A DNA stretch of 64,000 nucleotides, taken from positions 1,054,001-1,118,000 of the forward strand of contig JBAJFG010000454.1 of the NCBI GenBank assembly GCA_037903475.1, in the 5' to 3' direction. A program made the position numbers and the translations under genes. The stretch's first letter is position 1. Every line of letters begins with the position of its first letter. This DNA comes from Ancylostoma caninum. Its lineage: Eukaryota; Nematoda; Chromadorea; Rhabditida; Ancylostomatidae. Shown here one piece after another: positions 36,301 to 50,174 of this stretch. Under the pieces are notes generated by a model. The model ran no database searches, was not told where the DNA came from, and worked only from the letters and a program-made list of their open reading frames with translations.

Positions 36301-39142
36301 AAGTAATTTCCGAACTCTAAGGTAGCAGCCCATAGGACTGCTTCGCACAGCCAACATATCACATGCAACAGAAAATGATTTGTATTGATAACTGAAGATG
36401 CTCTTATGACGGCTAAATAAGAATTACTCGAGGAGATGAAACAGAAGAAAATATTTCTCCACTGAGAGGCAGAGACGCGTGGTTGGCCAAAAGTGACTGC
36501 TGTATGACTGTTTTTACGAATATTCGAATTTTTGAGTTGTTTGAAATCGAATCCCCATTCGAATCTGTGTCCTAATTGGTTATCTGGTACTGTAATAGTA
36601 TAGGTACATAATATGTGTGTACTATACAGCTCGAAGCTGTTCGCTAATAATTCTTCAGGAAGAGTACAAGGAGATGAGAATCAGAATCCAATCGGTTCCA
36701 ACTAAGTGTTATAGTTTAGGCGCATATGAAATTATGCATGAAAACAAAAACGTAGGCTTTTCTAGGTGACGCCTGATAGAGATTCGAATATACGTATATA
36801 GTGTCACAGAAGGATGATTTCAGAATTACTGCTAGCTTTGTCAAGTTTCAGGACATTTGACGAAACTGCATGACTACCACTTGAACGGCAAAATGAGGGA
36901 CACTGGTAGAAGAATAAGAAAAAAGCTCTATCTACATAGTTTACATGCTGAAGAATAGCCAAAACGATAGTGCAATGTTCACACGCTACCATAACAAAAG
37001 GAAATGAGAAATGGAGGACTAGAGAAAATGAACTGATTGAAAACTAATGGAGAGAAGCCAGAAAAGGTCACTGATGCCTCAGATTACTTATTATAGCTTA
37101 TCCTAGATCCCAGGTCACATAAAAAAGAATGTCAGATGAGAAAGGAATGGTGACCTAAAGATTTTTTGGCTGCAAAACAGCAGTTAGGCTGATCACATCA
37201 GCCAGCGATGACCTTCACCTATCTGGCGACAAAATGGACAGTTGAGAGAGAAAACCGATATACAGACAGACGCACAGCAACGACCAACGCCCTATTCACG
37301 GAAGCGGAAAGGAAATCCCAGTCGCAGCCAAATCCAATTAAGATGAAACAGCAATGCATCTCAGATATGCATCTTCCGGCCGCGAATGCGCGGATTAAAA
37401 GGAAATCGAGCTACAATGACAGCAAAAAGTGTCTGCTAAAAACAACAACGGAACACTAGATACGAATGGACATCTGTCACTAGTGGTTTACAAAACGATG
37501 AAGTTGGAAAATGATGAATGTGCAATGAAGGCGTGCACTGAAGAAAGCACACGGGAGAATAATTAAGCTGGGAAGAAAACCCAGCTTACTTAATTATTTA
37601 TTTAACACACTCGAAGGTATTCCGAAAAAAAAAACTAAATCACAGCTACAAGTAATTAGAGCTCTGCTTGATCGCCCCAACAGATAATAGGATAGAATTT
37701 CGACATCTCGTCCTTATTGACCATAAGACCGCTCAACTCCTGCAGAAGGTGAAAGGTCGAGAAAAAAGGGAATCACTACGAGGGGCTATAGCCTGAATGA
37801 TTCTCACAAAGGAGAAGAGGGATAGGGCTCCAAACTCAAGTAATAGAAAACTGCTCCGGGTTGAATATCAAAGATGTTAGGCATGTTTGTTTAAGAAAGG
37901 GATTTTTGCAATAATTTAACTTTAATTTGGGTATCCATGAGTTGGAAACAAATGACATGTAACATTGAATTTTGCCTAAAAACGTTGAGCGATAGCGCCA
38001 AAAATCATCATAAAAAGATGGGTGCAATCATTCCGCATGAGCAGCGATTGTTAACACTCCGTTGCACCAACACATCTGTTCTGGAGTCATTCCATACCGG
38101 CGTTTGAAATATGTTAGATGTTGTTGACAGAGAGAACGACAAAGAAAAAGTCTGCTATAGTGCCGGCCACAGGCAGAAGCCCTTCTTCAAACAGGAGCTC
38201 GTTGAGCAAAAATGTGTAGGAGCTTCTTCAAAGGAAAACTATTTCAATCCAGAGTCTACTAGCCTACAATGTAATTTAGAAGTAGAAACTAGAAAACTGA
38301 CATAAAAATTAGAAATCAACACAGAAACCACACCATTAGGTTGCCAGAATAGTTCTCTGTTACCTTTGTCTGTTTGCCTTCCGAATTTTTAATGTTTTTC
38401 TCTTTCATATGTTTCCATCAAAGATGTGTAGCATGCACATATAAGGGTTGGCCAGTGTTCTCTACCAAATTTGCTGCAATATTTCCTTGTGGTTACGGCT
38501 GCTGTAATTGTCTGAAATGATGGTTCCTACAAATATTCGCTAACTGTTAATTGTGTTGGAAAGGTTTTTTTTTTCGAAAAATTTGTAAGTGACGAGAAAT
38601 TGCTCTTACAACCTGATAGGAGTGGATGAAAATTACATCATAACCAGTAACAGATTAACAGAGTAACAAGCCGCTTGTTACTGAGTTTCTTTTGGCAAAC
38701 AAGCGAACAGGCCTGCCATCTATCTGGATTCTCGCACCTCCATATGCTCGAAGTCAACCGCGCCGCAGCTAGCGATGCACGTGCGCGTGGGTCTGGACCA
38801 CTGACGTTTTCTATACCTAGCGTGTCAAACGGCGTCAATAGCGTTACAATATGAACATTTTCGTCAGATGTGTTACCCAACAGAAAGACTAAGAATGACG
38901 CGAAATTCTGGCACTAACGAAAATCATGTTCATCGAATTGTATATCTAAGAGTAAAATCAAGCTAGCCCAAGATGTAAGGTTGTTGCCGGATTCTAATCG
39001 CCATAATGAGAAGCACTGACGAACGGTCAGACGGGGTTGGAAGCGTCTTGACTTAGCAATAGATGAGCATGTTTTCCCTTATCGTTAAGGTATACATCGC
39101 AAGCTCATTTTGATTTTATTCATTTTGATTCGCTTCGACTTG
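33376..39142. other. Long stretch without a supported gene
   Basis: Only isolated open pieces are visible. The most coding-like is a minus-strand exon at 36183-36412, given separately. A clean hairpin AAGCTGGG-loop-CCCAGCTT sits at 37565-37588. No transposon ends were matched here. Confidence 0.35.
36183..36412 (-). CDS. Possible membrane-protein terminal exon
   Basis: After a TTCTTATTTAG acceptor (phase 1 entry) the frame stays open for 76 codons to a TGA at 36183. It encodes two hydrophobic segments, HFLLHVICWLCEAVLWAA and ANKLALFDDLLMCYVYTAG. This would suit the last two membrane spans of a serpentine receptor, but no family motif is present and no upstream exon was found. Confidence 0.25.
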
Positions 39143-39396
39143 AGGGCAATTTATACTAGCTGCGTGCATCAAACGTGCGTCACTCGCACTCATTCATTGG
39201 AGAGGGATTTTCCATGAAGACCGGTCAACACGGTATGTATTATACATCCTCATTGAAAAGGACGCGCGACCGCTGCGAGGTCGTAAACGCGTGCGTCTGA
39301 GCTGCGACTGCGATGCAGCTGCAATGCGACTGTACCCTATTCTTCATCATATAGACGCACGCGCGTCAGTCGCAGGTATCCAGTATAAATTGCCCT
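39143..39396. mobile_element. MITE with AGGGCAATTTATACT ends
   Basis: The left end AGGGCAATTTATACTAGCTG is mirrored by the right end (inverse AGGGCAATTTATACTGGATA). CG-rich GACGCACGCG and GCGTGCGTC blocks lie inside. A partial relative with CATATAGACGCACGCG and TAGTATAAACTGGC lies at 26330-26380. Confidence 0.7.
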
Positions 39397-40983
39397 TTAG
39401 CGAAGTCTAGAGATATCCCTTTCCTATAACCTCCTAACATCGCGGTGACCAACAAAGTTTAGGCAGATCCCGAAATTTACAAGTAAACACACTCCACCTC
39501 TCTCTGTACAGGCATGTAAATCACCTTCGCATTCGCATCCTTCGGTCACTCTGTGTAAGCCAAAGTATCACTAATTCATCAAGAAGTAGTGCTACCAAAG
39601 GAAGTTCTGCCACAACATTGCACACAAACGCGTTTTCCTACTTACCGTTTTACCTAGGAACTCAGGAATGCTACGTTCTCTTCTTATGTCATTTCCCCTT
39701 GAAGAACTCGAAACACAAGTAAAGAATCTTACGCCTCGGACATGTGCAGATTCTTGAAGAGCCAATCGAGTGATTGCACTGCATAGCGAAAAAAAGAACG
39801 ATGACACGTGAAGGTGAAAGAGAATCTTAACAAAAACAGAAATGGATCGCGATGTTGAAACGAGAACCGCGCGAAAGTTTTCCGCAACACCTACGCAGCA
39901 GACGGTAATGGAAAAGGTCTAAATAGCAAAGATAGTGCAATAGTAACATCCAGCAACGTGGAATTTCTTTCGCTCGTGAAAACCAGCATGCAGCTAATTG
40001 GAAATTGGATTTTTTCCACAGAAATACGATAAGAAAACGTTCTACGTAGCGTAGCAAGAAAGAAGATTGCTAGTGCTGCAAATCAAGTTAGTTTCTGGGA
40101 AATTTATTCTGTATTGCGGAGGAAATACGCACGTAAGAGAACAGAAAGCCAAGCATGAGTGCGGTGGCTACGCGGTGGCAAAACCAGGGCCATCATTGCT
40201 CGTTATTAATTTAGGAGACCAAAGCGGGCAAGAGTTAATGAGGAAAACAATTCCGCAAGCTGCATGCAGAAGATTTGGTACACATGGATATGGTAGTTCA
40301 GGAGAGGGGATGGAAGAAACATCAGTTCTAGGAATGGAAGTAGAGGAAACAACTTTCGGAAAATTGTGGTACCTAATGCGTAAGTACGTACATAATTTTT
40401 GCTAAAATCTGTGTAAAACGCATACTCTGCCTAGAAGAAAACCGTCAGATCTCACCTAAACTTTGAAAATTTTCCGAAAAATTTGTGCTTCCCGTCCAAA
40501 GCCGGAAAACTTTTCACCATCCGTAGTAGGGGAATATTCTGCTATGTAGTCGTACATGTTTTATGATCACATCAAATTCCTTATGTGCTATCGAAACAGC
40601 AATGTTTCTCGCCACATTACCGACTGCACTGAGTGAAACCCGTACATAGTTAGAATAAACAAATACGTAAACAAATTTCGCACAGTTCGATGCTGTGCCT
40701 TTCTCATTTCTTCATCTCAAGCGAAAACTGCCGGTATGTACAGAGTCACAGTAATGAGTAGTTCAGAAAAATTTTGCTGGGGTTGCTGTCGTGCTTTCCT
40801 CATTATCTCCCTCTCAAGGAAACTGCCGAAGCAGAGTCACAGAATACAAATAAATACAAATAAATGAACAAATAAACAAATTTCAACTAGCCTGCTGCCT
40901 TACATTTTGTTTTTTTTTCTCCTCGCAAGCAAGAGCTACAGGCGCAGAATCACCGAAATAAATAAATAGGAATTACTTTGCAA

Positions 40984-41195
40984 TAGGTTGGCCCGAAAGT
41001 TGTACACTAAATTTCACATTTCTCTCCAAACAATCACAACGTTGATGTTCACATTTAGAACCTTGTCTGCCAGCTTCTATGGTTGAGAATTAGAAGAACA
41101 TTCTATCACGTTCCATTGCCAGAAATGTTCAATTTAAGGCCGAGAAATTTTGGATCGAGTAATAAATTTAGGCGCAAGACTTTCGAACCAACCTA
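40984..41195. mobile_element. Mariner-type MITE, TAGGTTGG ends
   Basis: 212 bp bounded by TAGGTTGGCCCGAAAGTTG and the inverse TAGGTTGGTTCGAAAGTCTT, with AAATTT following inside both ends. The element is too short to encode transposase. Confidence 0.75.
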
Positions 41196-44100
41196 CATAA
41201 TGTTATATTTATAATGAGCTCGAACTGTATGGATGTGATGTTGCAGAAAGAAGAGAAGAGAAATACGTCGAAATGTGAGTGCTAATAATTTGGATAAAAC
41301 ATAAGCACCACTAGTACATAGCTTGCAAGAATATGGGTGTGGTACGTTTCGCTCATAAGAGGACTCGATCAAGCGAGAACACTGACAATGCTAGTTCCTT
41401 AGGAAGTTAACAGACAAAGGATGAAAAAAGAAAGGTCAAGCATCTTGAAAGAACGATGAGTATTGCAAAGTGAAATGTTCCTGTCGAATTAAACTGTAGT
41501 TTTGTTTCAATCGCTCTTGGATCCACATACTCATGTGAACTTCTGGGCAACAATAGCTATATACAACACAAAAAAGCGTTAAAAAGCGCGTTAGGAAAAG
41601 TTCCTGAACGACTGTGTTCATACAAGGGAGTAGCAATAAAAAAGAAAAGAATCCGAGCCAAAAAGCCAGAGGAAGAGGACAGCAAAGCTGAGAGCCTGCT
41701 CAGTGCACTCAATTCCAACACGAAATGCTGGCTGAAGCATACTACCTGCAAGTTTATGAGCCGCATCGATCGAAGTCAAGCACTGAACAACCTCGAGAAA
41801 TGGAACCGCTCACCACAGCCTTCCCCCCTCCCAGACTTCCCTGTTCGATGTCCTTGAACAGCACGCGAATCCTCGATGAGTGGCATCTCCCAATAAAATG
41901 AGATAGATGAAATGCTTCTAAACGGAGGTGTTCTCCTTTTTATGGAATTGCTAGTCGAAAACTGCAATTATCAGTGGCAGCGAGTTCGAAACTCGATTGG
42001 TTAATTTATGGCAGTGAAAACTGCAGATGACAGGGAGGTTCCGTTTACGGCTAATTTTATTTCGATGAGAATAGCCCGTGATTGATAATCTTATGCTGCA
42101 GAAAAAAGCTTCTAAATTTAAAAAAAATTATGGGTTATATGATCACCATCTAATTGAAATCTTAGTTATTCGGTCGAGTGTATTGAAAATGCACCAAGAA
42201 AACTATAAGAAATTAGACAGAAGCCCAGAGGAGAATCAGTCATGGGAGACCTTTAGGACTGGGGTAGATGAAGCCAGAAAATAACCAAGCAAACCAATGA
42301 TGGTTTGTGCTTGGATCTCGTGTAACTATAATACCATGAGTGGCACTTTTGCTAATCCTAAGAGATGTAGAATGCGAAAGTTGGTTCGCTAACTGACTTT
42401 GCTCGGTAGTGCGTTCGTTAATCATGACCCAAGTTGTTTTGCTACGTTATATAAATGTAAGTACTTTTATAAATGTACCTATATAGCCTTAAACTGATAT
42501 TCGAGTTCCGTATTCAGGACGCGAACGCAGAAAGGAGACTCTTGTTGCTTTGCTGATAAACTTGACCCTTGTCACCACAGGGAGAGATCGGCAAAGGAAT
42601 GGAGGAAAGAGAGGAAGAGGGGTGTGGCTCTTTGCTAACTATTATTCCGGTATTTGAAGCAATTTAAGGGCATTTGAAGTGCTAACTCCAAAACATAGCT
42701 ACTGGAATATGTAGAGGTTTTTTTCCAGAATTTTCATAACTTCAATTCGATTCATAGAGAGGAAGCCCTTTAAAATTTCTCCTCAGGTTCCTCCATAAAG
42801 AAGCAAGGATGAGAGAGTGACTGGAATTAAGTAAATGACTGATGCCAGCAACGGTGAAATTTATGGTGCTTAATTAGCAGAATCATCAAATTTTATGAAG
42901 GCTTTACAATGCAAACGATCTCGTCATAATTTTTAATTTTTAATTTGGCTAGAAAATCTGATGAACGAGTAAGTCTAAAAGTTAGGAACACTGAAAAGAC
43001 GATAAGATTAATACCTGCAAGAATTTATGCCGATTCCCGAATTTATGAAGGTATAATGACCATACGTTACAGGTAATGGGTTTCTGGTAATCAGGCTAGT
43101 CGGAGGAAGAGGCTACGAGATTATTCATTGCTTAGATTAGCTAACTAATCAAAAAATAACTTTAATCTTAGGTAATTTGATAATCCAAAATCTAAATACG
43201 GTGGAACAAAATTGTACTGCACTTTCTGTTTCGGTTTTCTTTTTATCTCCAGTAGAAAAATTCAAGAAGAAAATTCCTACTTTTATATAGTAAAGTAGAT
43301 TTGTATTTCAATTTTTCATTTCCAATTAAAAACATCCACGAAAAAACTTCTAATTTTAAACCTTACCAGCTTGGTGAGAAAGAAAGGTGGATTGCTAGGG
43401 GCTAATGCTCAGTACAGGAATTGACTCCGACTGTCCCCCCCCCCTCCTTCCGAGTACATCCTTTTTTGAGCAATAAGCAATAACCCAACAAAGAGCTGAT
43501 GCGCAGAGGAGGAGACAAACCGTCGCAGCTGGAAACAACGAAGACGACGCGGCGCTGACCACGCCTGCTTCTGCTGCATAATAATTCGTACAAACAAGGC
43601 CGCATGTATGTGTCTGTGTGTCTGTGTGCTTGGACGGGAGTCCGCGGGTCGCTACGGGTGGACCCTGTTTTATGATTTCGATCGGCACTCGCTCGCCGCA
43701 GTTGCATGGCGATCTGTCCCACTTTCGCCGGTTCGCTTTTTCTGGCTAGCCCTTTTACTTTCTAATCCTTTCTTCGCTGAAGAAGTATCAGAACGCGCGC
43801 GAAAAACCAGTGAACCGGCTCGGAACTGGTATCCCAGTAAAGTACAACCGACACTTCAAACAAATGCAGTGTCAACAAATGAAAACATGAACAAGCAATC
43901 ACATTTTCTGCCACTCAAACGCGTCTTAATTCACGTTGCAAACTTCAGCTTTTCTTCAGATGCGTTATACAACGCATTGTTCCTCTGCCATAACTATTTT
44001 CGTCATCAAAAAAAAAAAGAATCAGGCAAAGCCAAAAAAAGAGGACCAAGGCATCTATTACAAGTCTATAACTTAGAGACCTCCAGTGGTGAAATCCGCC

Positions 44101-46658
44101 ACCCTTCTTGGGAGATCCCGAATGGATGAGTTTCTCGAGTGAAATATGATATAACTTGTTATCTTCATCATTACGTACTTGTTATGGACAAGTGAGACGG
44201 GCCGCTGAGATAAATTGTACTCATTGTTGCCTGAAGAACTCGTCGTTTTTAGAAGAGCGTGTAGGTCACAGGGCTCCGGGGACGCTCGCTAGCTACAGAA
44301 TGCCACAAACCAGTTACTCTACTTCATTTATGAAGTGAGACCACCATAAATAAGAGACTGCAAGAGTCCGAACCCGCTCGCACGCGCCTGTTCATCTACG
44401 TTTGGCATTCTGATTGTCTGCGCATCCGCACATTCCAGTGACATCGCTCCTTTCATTCCCGCTCGCTTTTGCGGTGTAGCGCTTGCTAGGACCCTGTGGG
44501 CTCTCCTTGTAGTAATAATTAGTAATTGGGATTGCATATAAGAGAGGAGAATCGTTAAAAAAATTAAAATGTTACGGAGCAGTATATTTGCGGTGTCGTC
44601 AAGATCAAGGTTTGAGAGGGGTTTTATTGCCGATAGCTAGCCAGTGGACATGCATGTACTGCAAAGTAATCTTCAAAACAGCCGCTTTAAATGATAGTGA
44701 TGAAAAAAAATGTTTTTAAAAATTAAACCTTCTTAAACACAGAGAAGAGGAGAAAAGAGAAAGGTCTTCGAAGAATTCTCCACCTCCTCGTCTTGACCGA
44801 TCTTATAACACTATATGTCAAGAAACTTCAAGGATTCGGGGGAACTGGTTCTTCTTTTTTTCCTGGATTATTTCGCACGTGAGTTCCCACGCATCACGAC
44901 TGTTTCAGGTTATTAAGGATGGAATCGGATGATTCGTGCACTGATATCGTGGACATTTGCGTTCCTCATCAAAAGGAAAGTTTATGCACCTTACTCATAG
45001 ACTCTCCATTCATTTAATGCTGGCACTCAATAATTGCAAAATTTCAGAAATTAATTAAATTCCGTCCTGCACCGATGGAATCGCAAATGATTTCTCCGTG
45101 TCATGTGAATTTCGTGAAAAACCGCAAACCAAACAGGATTTCTGTCGCTTCCTTGATTTAACCCGCTTATCGCTCCCTTTGATTTCTCCTATCCGATGCT
45201 TGGAAGTATCGCGGCGGTGCTCATGTGTGCACTACGAATAGTTCTGGCCAAAATTAGAAGACTAGACTAGAAGACTAGACTTAGAAGTCTTAGCAATTCG
45301 GACAATTTGCTAAGGCAGGCATTTTTCCAGAATTCAGAATTTCAGCTAAAATTTTAGCTTTAACTGGTAAATGTAACTGGTTATTGCTGCTTCACGTTCA
45401 TATAACACGGATCAGATGAAACAAATCAGATAGACAATTAAAATAAAACTCATGGTCATCTCCGAATAGAATAAAGCAGTATTCCTTCTGCTTGGGCGAT
45501 CCACCTCTAGCTAATGAGCTGGGTTCAAAGGATTTTTGAAGATGTAGGTACAATAATTAAGTGATTCTGAGGATATACGTAGTTCGTGGAATATTCGGAA
45601 AAATCCTAGTTTTTGCACTGTTAAAGAGCAATACATGTAGGTACATACACATAGACACGAAATGAGAGCTCGAAAGTACGAAATACGAGAGAGGAAATGT
45701 AAAAAAAAATGGTCTAGAGGAAAGGAAGAGGAATGCGGATAGTGAAAACAGTTCTTTAGCAGTAACGAATGCAGGGAAGTGGGTAATGAGAGGGGAATGG
45801 ATAATAAGAAGTGAGGTTCCTCCGAAAGAAAGACTCCTGTGGTAGGACTTTTGAAGCCGAAAACACAAATACAAACTATTGAAAATAAATATTCAAAAGT
45901 GATAAGATGTGTATGTCAGTGCAAAACAGCAACGTATGTATGTGCTTCATGGGGGAAATTCGTTGAACTTTTGGTCTGCCAAAAGGACAGATTCGGAGAA
46001 GAGGAGAAAGAATTGGCCCTCTCTCAGTATGCCACGGTTAGCAGACTTCATTAAGTGCAAAACAAATTTCTTCGTTAGCTTGTGGCCCTGTGGCCGAAAA
46101 TTCGGCTAATAATGATTTTTCTATATTGCATTGGCGTTTGGCGGAATGCTAGATTTCAATCGAATTCACCCTCCAGGCTCTGAAGAAGGCAAAGTCGACG
46201 AAACCTAAGCCTAATAAAGATGTAAAACTAACAATCTAGTACTCAGCTGCAAGCAAACAATCCACACTCTGTCACCCCACAATGCCGAGGTTCATCCAGA
46301 CTCGAATATGGAGAGTACCAAACAGCAACAATTACAAACTAGCGAAAATTTAATTTTTTTGGATACGATATATTTGGTAACTTTCAGAAGGATATATTTG
46401 GTGACTTTCAGTTTACATTGTGCTAGGGTTCAAGTTGTATTTCAGGTGGTATTAGTTTTATGTGTACTACAAATAAATTGCGTGAATGTTGTATTCCTCT
46501 GACAATGAACTCCCAGAACACTCACAGGGTTCGGCCGTGTTCCCACATCAATCAAGAAGAGAGCGGATCTCACGGGGTAAGAAGTCCAGATATTAGGATA
46601 GAAAAAACCCTAGGAGAGTAATGTCAATGTTGCTCTGTTAGTGTTTTCACGTGCATAT
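41196..46658. other. Long stretch without a supported gene
   Basis: The longest open frame (43608-44129, plus) begins in a TG-repeat and has no domain signature or splice context. A CpG-richer patch at 43400-43800 is open in several frames on both strands. No transposon end pairs were found. Confidence 0.35.
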
Positions 46659-46666
46659 GTACATAC

Positions 46667-46923
46667 CAGTGGCGCACGCAACGGAAGGGGGGGGGAAGGC
46701 GGGGAGGGAGTGAGCATTTGAAAGCTATGTATTTTATAATATGAATAAAAATCTTCTATCAGCTTATCTTCTACTCGTTTCCATTATTGTTTTCGACCCA
46801 TTACTAACCAATTATTTAATATTAAAAATAACATTTTCATCAATTTCATTATTCTGTCTGGGTCCAGGAAGTAGCGGAATTGTCACTTTTTCCCACCCTC
46901 CCCAGCTCCCGCATCCGCCATTG
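46667..46923. mobile_element. hAT-like MITE with 8-bp target duplication
   Basis: Ends CAGTGGCGCACGCAACGG and, inverted, CAATGGCGGATGCGGGAG are followed inward by G-rich runs. The flanks are GTACATAC (46659-46666) and GAGCATAC (46924-46931), an imperfect 8-bp duplication as made by hAT transposases. The AT-rich body has no coding capacity. Confidence 0.65.
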
Positions 46924-46931
46924 GAGCATAC

Positions 46932-49900
46932 ATGCAACCCGAAAATATGAAGTTTGTGGTAGTAACGCCTATAGTTCGATTCCGGACATGTTTTATACAA
47001 AATTTGCTATTTACATATTTGCTTTGTTGTACAAACAAAGGAAATTCAGAAAAAAGAATAAAGAGATAAAAATAAAGTAGAACCAAGCATAACTCCCTCA
47101 GATATGTACTTTAAAGGGTGTCAATATGCATTTTATCTACAAGATCTTCTTTCGTACTGTGGTGAAGCAATTCCGTCCAACTATACAATTTTCGTGAGTC
47201 ATTGTAAGCCAGCAACGATAATACAGATTCATAAAGTGCACTGTAGCGCTGGGATGGCTAATGAAACGCGAGCACAATTTAATGAATAGATAAATATGTA
47301 AACATTCACACAATCGATAACAATAGAGCCTGGATGTTTCCAATCGTACAGACAGGGAAACGTGCTCTGCGGGGAAAAGCAGAATTACAGGGCGCGGCAT
47401 AAATATTAACGCATCGAAATTGCTCTGCAGATGAAAAAAAATCTGGAAGAAAAACTTCCCGTATACGTGTCCGAAATGAAGGCCATGCCTTGGCAAACAC
47501 AGAAAATCCACTTTTTTGGAATGAGCTCCGTTCCTGTGAATGCAGCCAGGATGACGCCACAAAAGGTTACTGCTAAGGCACCGCAAGAGAAGCACGTCGG
47601 TTTGTGTTACATGCTACAGAAGAGTTCGCTTTCAGGAATTTGGTGCTGCTATGAGAAATAAGGCAGATCCTAGCCTCAACATGAAGTTCACTCCTTGTTT
47701 GTAAGCCTAATTGCAATTTTCCCAAGAAGATTCATCTACGTATGTTCTACACAGAAAATGTTTCCATTTTTCTTTTTCATCCAGGCAAAACTTTAAAAGA
47801 CGTTTTCTCTCTCCGCTCAGTTCTCTCCATAAACTTAATCCGCAGGTACTCTGGTAGTGCATGACTCCAGTGTAGGAGACAAAAATGGTGGATGGTGCAG
47901 GATTTCAGGAATCCACGTGAGGGACTTCATACTGGCTTATATGTGGCTTCTTTTGGCCTGGATTTCGATCTGCTGGATTATCCCAAATGTAGGAGCTGCA
48001 CTACTTCTTGAAGAAAGACCAAACTCCAATGTCCTGATCTGCGCAGGACCTGGACTGAAGTAGACCTTAGTTAGTTGCCACACTACGACTATGCGCTCCA
48101 TCGCCTTCGTGACTGCTTCCGCGAGGAAGTAGCCTGTTGCGAAGAAGAGTTCATTTAATCTTGTCACCATGACGTGGTGTCTTTATTCCATATACGCATA
48201 TGTGAAGGCTCCTTTTAGGTGAGTCAATAGTTCTGACGCACCCCGTATGAATGGACGTGTCACGCTCTAAGCTACGTATAGAATGGTGATGGATCGTGAG
48301 GAAGGGGAGGCGTGCCATTTCAGAACTACATTCAAATAGGGTCGTTGCCTCGTAAAGGGTGGGCCCAACCTACGGTGACAAAGAAAAGAACAGACAAAAA
48401 AAACTACAATGTAATTTGTAACAGTGTCATATCATTTATGTCCATTATCTTCCATTCAACAGAAGTTTAAACATCACCAGGATATCCTCCACCTGCCCTG
48501 CTTGAAAACAGACCCTGAGACATTGAGAAAAATCGCAGACCGTGACGGTAAATTTGGTTCGTTATTTTGTGCAGTACTTTCTCAAAAATCTCAAATTTTT
48601 ATGGGTTTGAGTAAGTATATGTCTCCGCTACCGGCAAAACCTACATACTACCCGAACTAATTGAGTTCTGACCAATTGAGTAGTCAGTCGACAAAACCAA
48701 TGAGCCCCAACATCTATTGTTTCCCCGGTCCGAGAACTTAGGCTCTCAACCACTGTCAGGTGAAACGAAAAAAAACGAACTCCAGCCCTAAATATATTCC
48801 AGTTTCTGGCCAACATTTTTCTAAAGGTTTTCCCAAGCATTTGCAGGATTCTGGAACTTTTGCGTTTTCTACTGCCTTATTTCTAAAAGGATTTCGGAAC
48901 GTCCTTTTGGTTCTGATTGAATGAAATCTCATAGAACGAAACATTCATCGAAAGTACAAATAAAGAAATCCCGTAATTTGGGGATGCCTTCAGATTCAAT
49001 GAGCAAATTCTTTGATCAAATTATTCGGTTAAAACAGCGGTGATGTGACTAAGGTTCTTTTATCAGGGCATTCCAAATAATGAAAAAGTTTAGGAAAAAG
49101 TGTGAATTTCTGGCAATTATGTAGGAGAGTAACAAAACAACAGAATATGCTGAACTACTGATTTAGAATGAATACTCAACAAGAAATCAGTACTGATGGT
49201 GGCGTTAGAAAACGAGAAATAATTTAGGAGGAGAACATTAAAAAAAACTCACAAGCATAAGTGAATGAGAATCTTACAGAAAGTTTAGAAAAAAAATGAA
49301 ACGTGATCATTGATATAAGCATACGTTATTCAGTATCGTATAAAGCCTATGTATACTCTCTCTCTTCGGTGACGCAAAATCTACTATTTTTTTCTGATAT
49401 TCAGATCTTCGACTTGTACAAATCTAGCACTTGTCCTCAATTCCATTGTTCAGCGGGTCCTTAGTCTTGCAATAATATTGAAGTAAGCACAATACAATGG
49501 GTAGTACGTAGGCCTCTATCAGCAGCTTCGTTGCCCTCAGCATACCAGCTTTGTATGAAGAGGGCATTTTCAACGTGATGTGGTCCAAACTCAAACTTCT
49601 ACAGATGAACGATCTCATTTGGTGCATTGAAGGTGTATTGATTGCATCCATATCGTATGATTCCTGCGCGAATCTGTGCGGTTCTCAAACGGATGACGGC
49701 TCAAAAAAAAGCGTGGACGGCTTTTGGACTAGATAAACAATACCCCGCTAGATGTAAATCCTTGCATAAACTTTCTTTTTCCTATAGCCATCCGGCTGGG
49801 ATTAATAAGACTATAACCAAGTAAACCAACGGTAAGCGTTGTTGGATATGGTATAGAATGTTTGCTAACCTGGCCTCGATCGATTACGCGATTATGAATT

Positions 49901-49980
49901 TTAGCCCCGTATATTGTTGTGCTTACGGTGAAATGTTCACAGGTAAAGATTGAGTAAGCAGTACTCCCTTGCATGACACG
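46932..49980. other. Stretch with isolated candidate exons only
   Basis: A plus-strand open piece at 48463-48547 follows a CATTCAACAG acceptor, ends at a GTAAAT donor and reads KFKHHQDILHLPCLKTDPE. Hydrophobic frames occur at 47937-48063 (plus) and around 47480-47560 (minus). None can be joined to a partner or assigned to a family. Confidence 0.3.
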
Positions 49981-50174
49981 TACAGGAAGCACCAAATGTC
50001 CGCAGTCAAGAGGGGAGTGGCCACGGCGCGACTCCTCTCAGACACAGGCGCTCTGCCTCTGGCTTCTCTGACTCTGCAGACAACCAGTGGCAGCATGCAG
50101 AGCGCCTGTGTCTCTGCCTAAAGCCGCGTCGTGGCCACGCCCCTCTTGACTGCGGACATTTGGAGCTTCCTGTA
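49981..50174. mobile_element. Foldback MITE family TACAGG, copy C
   Basis: A 194-bp palindrome from TACAGGAAGCACCAAATGTC to the inverse of TACAGGAAGCTCCAAATGTC. The arms share CGCAGTCAAGAGG, GTGGCCACG and AGACACAGGCGCTCTGC with copy B at 31650, but the loop lies in the other orientation. TA is at each boundary. Confidence 0.85.

Noticed and set aside
43608..44129. Longest single open frame outside the srh/filamin region (173 codons)
   Set aside because: It starts in a TG repeat, has no domain, biased lysine runs from poly-A, and no splice context.
47430..47600. Minus-strand segment VTFCGVILAAFTGTELIPKK resembling a membrane helix
   Set aside because: The plus strand is also open here, flanking splice sites are ambiguous and no family could be named.
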